DNA of 38,921 nt from Triparma columacea. Lineage: Eukaryota; Sar; Bolidophyceae; Parmales; Triparmaceae. The notes under the pieces were generated by a model. It searched no databases. It worked only from the letters and a program-made list of their open reading frames with translations, and had not been told where the DNA came from. Positions 32,337 through 38,921 of this stretch are shown in pieces. The stretch is taken from the NCBI GenBank assembly GCA_030267965.1, contig BRYA01000449.1, positions 1-38,921 on the forward strand, written 5' to 3'. The first letter of the stretch is position 1. Each line of letters opens with the position of its first letter. The position numbers were made by a program, and so were the translations under genes.

Positions 32337-32926
32337 CTGAAGGAGAGGAAAGGGATTCGGGGAGAGGAAAGGTTAGGAAGGGGGGGGGAGAGATTCAAGT
32401 AGTATAGAGAATGATTGTAAAGGTAGATAGTAGTGTGTGTGTGTGGTTTGGGAGGAATTGTAAAGTGAGAGTGAAGGTAAAGGTTCACCCTCGGATTTCA
32501 CCCTCGTAGTTGTATTTTACATTTTTGATGGTATTATTGACATTATAGCGTTAATATGTATATAATTTGATATATATATAGTATGTTATCGAAATTCATC
32601 CATAAAAACACAACAAACGAGTAAAGGGGACGTAAAATCCAGGGTATATGTTATGAGCCATCGTGTAACCTTCTCCTCAATGTTTGTCCTCAATTTGACA
32701 TTTATTCACAATATATTACCCCTCGCATCATCACTTGATATAATTACGTGCATAGGATAGGAAATTAAAACAAATACCGTAAGTTATTGAGCTAATTATC
32801 TCACCTAAATCTGGCCTCCCCAATCTGCTCTGCTCCTCCTGCTCGTCGGTGAAAAAGAAGAAGGGAAAAACGAGGAGGAGATAAAAAATGGAAATTCACA
32901 TTCATTCACAACAACAACCTTGACGT
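32337..32926. other. Intergenic region between QCR8 and the LRR gene
   Basis: The 590 nt between two minus-strand genes is AT-rich from about 32500 to 32800, including an alternating TA run near 32571. I found no coding exon, tRNA or inverted-repeat-bounded element. It presumably contains the QCR8 promoter and the LRR gene's 3' end. Confidence 0.45.
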
Positions 32927-34423
32927 TCACAGAAACTCCAGAATTACTCTCCACAAAACTTTCGGAATCTTCTCACGTGCCTCAGTTACCCTTAGCGCTG
33001 GGGCTTCAACTCCGTCAGTTCGCTTCCGCTTCCTAGCCGATCTCCTGGGTGGATTCTCCACGTGATCCCAGGTTCCCTTTAGGCACAGAAGAGCGTTGAC
33101 GCGTTCGATAATAGCGACATTGCGGTGCCACCTGTAATGGAGGAGGTCAGAGACAGTCGACATATTTTGATCGGCAGCGGCAGCGATTAGGGCGGTGCAG
33201 TGCAAGAAGCAGTCTTCTCCGATGGCGACAGCAGGAGATAGACTGAGTTTCGTTAGGGCGGAGCATCCAGAGAAGGCGCCATCGCCAATTGTTGTCACTG
33301 AGTCCGGGATTGTGATGGCTGCGAGGGAGGAGCATAGCTGGAAGGCGTAATCACTAATCGTTGTCACTCCGTCCGGGATGGTGATGGCCGTGAGGGAGGA
33401 GCATCCCCTGAAGGCGTTAAGGCCAATTGTCGTCACTCCATCTGGGATTGTGATGGCCGTGAGGGAGGAGCATCCGTAGAAGGCGGCAGCGCCAATTGTC
33501 GTCACTGAGTCCGGGATTGTGATGGCAATGAGGGAGGAGCATCCCCTGAAGGTGCCATTGCCAATCTTCGTCACTCCGTCCGGGATGGTGACGGCAGTGA
33601 GGGAGGAGCATCCAGAGAAGGCGCTTCGGCAAATCGTCGTCACTGAGTCCGGGATGGTGATGGCCGTGAGGGAGGAGCATCTACTGAAGGCTTGTATGCC
33701 AATTGTCGTCACTCCGTCCGGGATGGTGATGGCTGTGAGGGAGGAGCATTCCTGGAAAGCTTGTATGCCAATTGTCGTCACTCCGTCCGGGATGGTGATG
33801 GCCGTGAGGGAGGAGCATCTTTCGAAGGCGAAATCACCAATCGTTGTCACTGAGTCCGGGATTGTGATGGCCGTGAGGGAGGAGCATCCTCTGAAGGCGC
33901 CATAGCCAATTGTCGTCACTCCGTCCGGGATGGTGATGGCCGTGAGGGAGAAGCAATAAGAGAAGGCGCTCTGGCTAATCGTCGTCACTGAGTCCGGGAT
34001 GGTGATGGCCGTGAGGGAGGAGCAGTCCCTGAAGGCGCCATCGCCAATTGTTGTCACTCCGTCCGGGATCGTGATGGCCGTGAGGGAGGAGCATCTCAAG
34101 AAGGCGCCATTGCCAATCGACGTCACTCCGTCTGGGATTGTGATGGCCATGAGGGAGGAGCATTCTCTGAAGGCGCGTTCGCAAATTGTCGTCACTCCGT
34201 CCGGGATGGTGATGGCCGTGAGGGAAGAGCATCCTGCGAAGGCGCCCTCGCCAATTGTCGTCACTCCGTCCGGGATGGTGATGGCCGTGAGGGAGGAGCA
34301 TCCCCAGAAGGTTTCATCGGCAATCGACGTCACTCCTTCTGCAAAAGTCACTTCTGTAAGCTCACGATCGCCTTTGAAGCTCCCTGTCTCGTCTGTGCCA
34401 TAGTATACTGCTGTTTGGGGCAT
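32927..34423 (-). CDS. BspA-type leucine-rich-repeat (LRR_5) protein with nuclear-type tail
   Basis: A single-exon frame of 498 residues. About 21 N-terminal residues lead into 17 consecutive 23-residue units, the middle 15 almost identical (consensus CSSLTAITIPDGVTTIGxxAF, then two variable residues). This is the BspA/Treponema-type LRR, which folds as a right-handed solenoid and usually mediates protein binding. Variation is concentrated at the two residues before AF and the two after, on one face of the solenoid. After the repeats comes a non-repeat part with a basic cluster (RRSARKRKRTDG), a likely nuclear signal, and a hydrophobic end (KVLWRVILEFL). No signal peptide or membrane anchor is seen, so a cell-surface role, common for bacterial and Trichomonas relatives, is unlikely. 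Partners are unknown. Confidence 0.9.
   Translation of the reverse strand: MPQTAVYYGTDETGSFKGDRELTEVTFAEGVTSIADETFWGCSSLTAITIPDGVTTIGEGAFAGCSSLTAITIPDGVTTICERAFRECSSLMAITIPDGVTSIGNGAFLRCSSLTAITIPDGVTTIGDGAFRDCSSLTAITIPDSVTTISQSAFSYCFSLTAITIPDGVTTIGYGAFRGCSSLTAITIPDSVTTIGDFAFERCSSLTAITIPDGVTTIGIQAFQECSSLTAITIPDGVTTIGIQAFSRCSSLTAITIPDSVTTICRSAFSGCSSLTAVTIPDGVTKIGNGTFRGCSSLIAITIPDSVTTIGAAAFYGCSSLTAITIPDGVTTIGLNAFRGCSSLTAITIPDGVTTISDYAFQLCSSLAAITIPDSVTTIGDGAFSGCSALTKLSLSPAVAIGEDCFLHCTALIAAAADQNMSTVSDLLHYRWHRNVAIIERVNALLCLKGTWDHVENPPRRSARKRKRTDGVEAPALRVTEAREKIPKVLWRVILEFL
33220..34360 (-). repeat. 69-bp coding tandem array, about 17 units
   Basis: Each 69-bp unit encodes one LRR. Synonymous sites are nearly as uniform as amino-acid sites (the stretch around GGGATGGTGATGGCCGTGAG on the plus strand recurs in most units), which shows recent duplication or homogenisation rather than old repeats held by selection on protein alone. 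Long open frames on the complementary strand here are by-products of the repetition. Confidence 0.9.
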
Positions 34424-34830
34424 GTTCCTACATTATTGACGGGAATCAGGAGGGTTAGTGTGGTGTGATGGAGTAAGAACATGGGAGAGAGATTGTGAGA
34501 CCCTCAAGGATGCATCATTGCGGTGTCAATGGCGATTATCTACCCCATAGCAACCCCAATATGATACTAAAAGTATCTGAAATATGGCCGAAAGTAGTAT
34601 TATCTCGTCTATGAGACGAAAAATCCAACCCAATGAACTCAGTCACCGTGATTGTAGAGGGGAAATGACTTAAAGTTGACGTGAATAGGAGATAAAAATC
34701 AACAATAGGACAGATATCAACTGATGAAAGCCTTAACAAGGGTTATCATTGTCCTACTTACTTATATTTCAAAGCTATATTTATTGTTTAGGGGCCCTAA
34801 ATTTTTTTGCTCACAAAACCCTCATTTTTG
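34424..34830. promoter_or_regulatory. Divergent intergenic region between LRR and eIF3m genes
   Basis: The 407 nt between two start codons should hold both promoters. A small perfect inverted repeat, TCGTCT-ATG-AGACGA (about 34606-34620), is present; it is too short to interpret. Nothing else is recognised. Confidence 0.4.
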
Positions 34831-36407
34831 ATGAGTGTCCTCGTTTCTGTGTCAAACGATGTCGAAGTGAGTGTTAGTTTGTCAATCTACGTCCTATTTC
34901 CACCACATAAGTGTCTATATCGTTAAATTGAGTATTATCTGTCTCTCTCGTCGAACGCCATCCATCCTCGGATTACATTTTATGCACTCATTTTGACGAT
35001 ATTTTGCGTTATTATACAACATACGTGTCATCACACACATATAACTCATCAACATACCTCTAATTCCCCCATCGTTCACCCTAAAACCACACTAACTCCT
35101 TCTCCCCGTCCTCCTCCCCCCTCCTCCCCTTTCTTCCCCAGAACGCGTTAGTCTCCACCGTAGCCTCCGTCCACCCCTCTCCCAGCTCCTTCACATCTTC
35201 CGCCACCGCCTCCCTTACCTCATCCTACGCTTCCTTCCTCTCCCTCTTTGCGGAGAAGGAGGCAGTGCAGGCTGTCATGGGACTCGAGGGAGAGGATGCG
35301 GAGGCGGTGGTGGCGATGGTCAGCGGACTCATCAAGAAGGTGGAGGACGAGGGGAAACAGCTTGAAATCGAGGGGAAGGTGAGAGGAGAAGGGGGGGGGG
35401 GGGAGGAGGGAGCACGTGAGAAATGGAGGCAAGCTGGGAAGTCCAAACCCATTTGCGTAGCAAAGCGAAAAACAAAAACTAAAACAGCACTTACTAACGC
35501 AACCCCTCCGGCTCCCCCCCCCCAGCTTGTCTCCTCCATCATCAGCTCAACCTCTGGTTCCCCAGAGTCTAAGTTGCGCATGATTGTGAACCTCTACAAC
35601 CTCCGCCCCCCCTCCTCCTCCTACTCCCTCCTCCTCTCCGCCATCTCCTACGCCGGTTCCACCAACCAGATGCCCCTCCTCTCCCCCTCCCTCTCCAACC
35701 TCCCCTCCCTAATCTCCACCCTCCCAATTACAGAGTCCGAGACCCGCGCCCTCTACCTCACCCTCTCAAAGGCCTTCGACGCCTTCGGCGACAAGACCTC
35801 GGGCCGGTCCGCCATGGTGAAGTACCTCCTCACCTTCACCCCCTCCTCCCCCATGACCCCCTCCGACCGGGAGACGGTAAAGGCTGCAGTAAGGGACGCG
35901 ATCGCCAACCCCATGATGCTGTGGGGGCAGGGAACCAGCTTCGGGGACCTCCCGTGCGTGGGGGAGGTAAAGAAGGACTCTGACTTCGAAGGAGTCGGAT
36001 CCCTCCTAGACGTTCTGGAGGAGGGGAAGTTCTGCGACTGGCAGGAGTGGAAGAAGAAGTACGGGGGAAGGGGGGAGGGGATCAACTTGGAAAGGTGCGA
36101 GGAGGCCATGAGGCTACTTAGCATATGCAGCCTGGCGAGCGAGAAGGGGGAGATCCCCTTCGGGGACATCTCCGATACCCTGGAGGTCCCGGAGGAGAGC
36201 GTGGAGAGGTGGGTGGTAAAGGCCATTGCGGAGGGACTTATGAAGGGTAAAATTGACCAGGTTAAGAAAAGCGTTGTAGTGGAGAGGAGCGTCGCAAGGA
36301 AATTCGGAAAGGAGGAGTGGGGGAGACTTAGGGACACCATCGGAGAGTGGAAGGTAAGGGTGAAGAAAACCGAAGAGGAACTCAAAGGGAGGCAAAAGAA
36401 AAATTAG
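34831..36407 (+). CDS. EIF3M: Translation initiation factor eIF3 subunit m, three exons
   Basis: Exons 34831-34866, 35142-35378 and 35526-36407 join in phase 0 for 384 residues, close to the family's usual length. The first exon has only 12 codons (MSVLVSVSNDVE) before a GTGAGT donor; the 275-nt intron ends TTCTTCCCCAG after a CACTAAC branch-like site. The second intron carries ACTAACGCAA before its C-rich acceptor. The helical-repeat region (residues ~92-245) leads to a PCI domain whose end is diagnostic: MRLLSICSLASEKGEIPF, then LMKGKIDQVKKSVVVERS, then FGKEEWGRLRDTIGEW. These match eIF3m (and not the shorter CSN7) at the same positions. The protein is part of the eIF3 scaffold on the 40S ribosome. 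A smaller alternative first exon is possible but does not join in the right phase at the best acceptor. Confidence 0.88.
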
Positions 36408-36586
36408 ATGGAAGTACATCAAGGGAAAAGGGAAAGGAAAAAGGAGGACTGAAAAACTACCACGAGGAAGAAGGACCGTTAAGGAAAAAAAGAAGCGTGG
36501 TTCAAGGAATTGTTTCATCTCATTATTTTCATTGCTTTCATGTAGTTATGTGCTATATATGTGCTACAGATGTATGTGCGTGTATT

Positions 36587-38181
36587 TTATCCGTTGTACC
36601 ATTGATTGTACGTCGGGTCCGAGTTCTGGTACAAGTGGTGGTGGTGCTGGTAAGAGGGGGGCTGGTAGTGGGGGGCGGCCACGTTCAGCGCGGGGGGGGG
36701 GCTCGGAAAGTGCTGCCGCTGCCGCCAGTGCGCCTGCTGAGGGTACTGCTGCTGGCTGATGGGAACGCGGTAATGTGACGCTCCCCCATCCCAAATGTTG
36801 CCCTCCACCATCTGCTTGATCCTCTCGCCCCCAGCCGCAGCGACGGCCTTCTTGACGACGTAATTACCGTACTGGTCCTTGGCCAGCTTTGCGCCGAAGG
36901 GGACCCCGTCGTAGTCAAGCGCCTCGAGCGACTGGATTATGTAGTTGACGTGCTCAGAGTCCCCGTTCATCACGAGCTTCTCAATTACGTTGGAAGCGTA
37001 CTTCTGCCTGCATAGGGGGACGACCCCGAGGCGGACGATCTGGGCGAAGACCTGCGATGAGCAAAGCAAAGAACGAGTGAGGAACGAAGGAGGTTAGCAA
37101 CAAGATGTCGCTCACGAGCAAAGGGCGTCTTGTATTCAAACCTTTTCTACTACAACTCACTCCGCTCGCCATTCGCCGCTTCGCCTCACCTTATTCTTCT
37201 CGACGGAGCTTGAGTGCTTGAGGAGGTGCTGGATAATGTAGTGCCCGTACTTCTCGTTAACGAGGGACTTGACGTCCCAGTTGGTGGGGGAAACCCAACC
37301 GACCTCGATCATACGCTGTACGAAGCGGCAGCCGAACTGGTCCAAGGACAGAGTGTACATTGAGGCCTCCATAAGCTGGCCCAACCCGTTGTTATTCGGA
37401 CCCGTGAGCTGGACTATTCTCTGTACAATGTGGTTCCCGTAAACGTGAATCGTCATCTCGCCCAGCCTTCCCGAGTTATGCAGTTCGGTCGCGATAACGT
37501 CGAGGGCTGTGCGGTGACAGAAGGAGGCCTGGATGACCCTGCATCCGTGCTGGTCGACGCAGAGGGGAATGAGGTTGTTCTTTAGGGATTCCAGGATCCC
37601 CGGGGGCATGTTCTTGGAGTTGGTTATCATTTGTTGAACGATGTAGTTCCCAAAAACGTCGACGGAGAGGGTGAGGAGGTGGGGGATTGCATCTTGAATG
37701 ATGAGGGAAAGGGTGGATTGGTCACAATTAGAGAGGTGCCTCTGAATGAGCCGAGAGCCGTGACGGTCCAGGGCGAAGGAGAGAAAGTCGGATCCGATGT
37801 AGTGGGGATGCTGCGAGAAGGCGGTTGAGAATGAGCGCGAGAAGGCGGTTGAGAACAAAGAATGTATACGTCTTATAGCGGGGTACATCCCGACGCACGC
37901 ATATGAGCACTCACCACCACGAGCGAAGCCTTGTAGGCTGAGAGGATGTCAGCATCATACAGTGGGGCGGCTGAAAAACGACAGGGATGAGGATTTGGTG
38001 GGAGAAATTGACGACCCTGCGTATTGCCGACCACAAGATGGTGCGAACTACCCAGTGGCTTAACCTCACGCTTACGCTCAAACCCATTTGGTCCAAAATT
38101 ATTCCAATCACTCTGAGTAGTGGCGGCTTCGTTGCCAAAACCTTGGTCAACGAAGTACTCGTACTCGCCGGAACTGCTCAT
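36587..38181 (-). CDS. Pumilio/PUF RNA-binding protein with eight repeats, three exons
   Basis: Exons 38181-37915, 37810-37190 and 37051-36587 join in phase 0 for 450 residues. After a ~90-residue N terminus, eight PUF repeats follow, with RNA-facing helices HGSRLIQR, FGNYIVQQ, HGCRVIQA, YGNHIVQR, FGCRFVQR, YGHYIIQH, YASNVIEK and YGNYVVKK. Read with the known PUF code, repeats 1-8 give A, U, A, U, A, U, G, U, so the expected target is 5'-UGUAUAUA, the classical Pumilio element. Two positions deviate: His for Asn in repeat 6 and Lys for Gln in repeat 8. The C-terminal ~75 residues are Gln/Pro/His/Tyr-rich and disordered. PUF proteins bind mRNA 3' UTRs and repress or localise them. The gene lies tail-to-tail with eIF3m, 180 nt apart. 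Confidence 0.92.
37813..37855 (-). repeat. 24-bp tandem duplication at an intron's 3' end
   Basis: The sense sequence TTCTCAACCGCCTTCTCGC occurs twice, 24 bp apart, at the end of the Pumilio gene's first intron (37914-37811). Only the downstream copy is followed by the AG used for splicing; the upstream copy continues GCTC and offers no acceptor. A local duplication of the polypyrimidine/acceptor region is the simplest explanation. Confidence 0.8.
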
Positions 38182-38393
38182 GATCGCAACGAATTTAATT
38201 ATAACTTAATTACGATGTGGCCGCCCCCGGCATTCAAATTGAGGAACTTTTTTTAGACCCTATCGGCTCTATCGGTGTCTTCGGTAATAATATTGCGTGT
38301 AAAATTGCGTGGCATTGAAGTTAGAAAAAAATGCAATTTTTTTTTCTTTTCGCAATAGAATAATAATGCAACGTCAAACCTAATATATTTGGC

Positions 38394-38579
38394 TTACACA
38401 TCCTCGAACCATTCGATCTGGGATATCTCCATCCCGGCCCCGTCGAAGGCATCGTGGTCGATCTCGCAACCCTTCGGCACCTGGAGGGTCTTAAGCGCCG
38501 AGCAATTGATGAAAGCCTTGGTCTCGATCTTCTTCAGCCCCCCGGGCAGGACGACCTCCTTGAGCTTGTCGCACGGACT
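38394..38579 (-). pseudogene. C-terminal fragment of a BspA-type LRR protein, behind an in-frame stop
   Basis: Sixty-one codons to a TAA at 38394-38396 read as the last two LRR_5 units: CDKLKEVVLPGGLKKIETKAF, interrupted here as usual by INCSALKTLQVPKGCEI, then DHDAFDGAGMEISQIEWFEDV closes the frame. There is no start codon before the repeats. The frame is the same as that of the open region to its right, separated by one TAA at 38580-38582. It may be a decayed gene, the final exon of a gene spliced past the stop, or a consequence of a sequencing error. The only AG just upstream (AATAAAG) lacks the pyrimidine tract that other introns here have. Confidence 0.6.
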
Positions 38580-38921
38580 TTATTTTCGCTTCAAACGCCC
38601 TCGCTGACCGCTGTTCGAGGAGGTGAACTCCGTCATTTCGGGGTTCATCTTCAGCTCGTGAACTCCACAGCCCCCAATATTTTCCACCACGACGACGACA
38701 GTTGAGTTTCCCTCAATACCAGCCGACCAGCGGCTTTTGCACCCCCACCACCACGTGAACCTCCCATCATACTCCAGCTTTATCCACCCGTTCACCTTTT
38801 CCCCGTCGTCCATCCACTCCCACTCGGTACCCTCAAGTTCAGTAACAAGCTCCTCCAGCGGGTCTATGGGCTCGGGTTCTTCGTCCACCCCGGACACGGG
38901 GTCGAACCAAGTCACGTTCTT
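38580..38921 (-). CDS. Partial W-rich protein of unknown function, cut by the right edge
   Basis: The frame is open from the edge to a TAA at 38580-38582, 113 codons. It is acidic first (VDEEPEPIDPLEELVTELEG), then has a Trp-rich block (EWEWMDDGEKVNGWIK, RFTWWWGCKSRW), a valine-rich strand (STVVVVVENIGG) and a basic end (GQRGRLKRK). The spacing suggests a small beta-rich domain, but no family is recognised. Because the same frame continues into an LRR tail after the stop, the two may once have been, or may still be, parts of one protein. The start lies outside the window. Confidence 0.55.
   Translation of the reverse strand, partial: KNVTWFDPVSGVDEEPEPIDPLEELVTELEGTEWEWMDDGEKVNGWIKLEYDGRFTWWWGCKSRWSAGIEGNSTVVVVVENIGGCGVHELKMNPEMTEFTSSNSGQRGRLKRK

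Noticed and set aside
33519..34403. Plus-strand repetitive open frames (repeats of VREEH...VVTPSGMVMA)
   Set aside because: They are the complement of the 69-bp LRR array; an open antisense frame is expected from the repetition.
34852..34870. Alternative tiny first exon for eIF3m (ATG near 34859)
   Set aside because: It requires a different downstream acceptor; the ATG at 34831 joins the better acceptor in phase 0 and gives the expected length.
1..38921. CRISPR arrays, insertion sequences, viral genes or a biosynthetic cluster
   Set aside because: No direct-repeat/spacer array, transposase, integrase, reverse transcriptase, capsid or clustered pathway genes were seen on either strand.

Overview
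The window looks like compact nuclear DNA of a flagellate-lineage protist, most likely a stramenopile alga near the bolidophytes/Parmales. This placement is an inference from content, not from a database match. It rests on small GT-AG introns of roughly 65-330 nt with GTGAG donors and CTAAC branch-like motifs, an axonemal dynein heavy chain, mitochondrial and translation genes of plain eukaryotic type, a BspA-type leucine-rich-repeat protein of a kind common in such algae, and very short intergenic spaces. No bacterial operons, CRISPR arrays, rRNA or convincing tRNA genes were seen.

Layout, left to right. The 3' end of an unknown gene (3-149, +); a Tudor-knot/chromo-barrel-like nuclear protein (370-2396, +, 2 exons); a ten-exon SNF2 ATPase of the ERCC6L2/Hebo type (7242-2447, -). 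Then an AT-rich gap; an intronless FAD/NAD(P) oxidoreductase-like gene (8616-9698, +); a GT54/MGAT4-like type II glycosyltransferase (11374-9849, -); a C2-UBA-WW protein (11569-13036, +); a UBE2G1-type ubiquitin-conjugating enzyme (14146-13175, -); a small coiled-coil protein (14445-15008, +); and a 4096-residue axonemal dynein heavy chain (27868-15291, -), most of it in one 10.9 kb exon. Next are a CAMK/SNF1-like kinase (28384-29970, +), an MSS51-C-domain protein (31623-30139, -), complex III subunit QCR8 (32336-32016, -), a BspA-like LRR protein built of nearly identical 69-bp units (34423-32927, -), eIF3 subunit m (34831-36407, +, 3 exons) and a Pumilio protein (38181-36587, -, 3 exons). 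The right edge holds a partial W-rich open frame followed in the same frame, after one stop, by the tail of another LRR protein.

I joined exons by hand, using splice sites, phase and family alignment from memory. Every multi-exon model below closes in phase. From the Tudor-knot gene to the MSS51 gene, ten consecutive genes alternate strand strictly, so genes pair head-to-head (possible shared promoters) and tail-to-tail (gaps as short as 50 nt). Several tail-to-tail gaps hold long G/C homopolymer tracts.

The genes do not form one pathway. They cover chromatin/DNA repair, ubiquitin transfer, glycosylation, motility, signalling, respiration and translation control. The most unusual signal is in the introns: several introns of the ERCC6L2-like, GT54-like and Pumilio genes carry a shared GAGCGAAGCGACG-like motif. 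It includes an exact 18-bp match between introns of two different genes, and it sits in opposite orientations at opposite intron ends. That pattern is what transposon-like introners (intron-generating elements) would leave.
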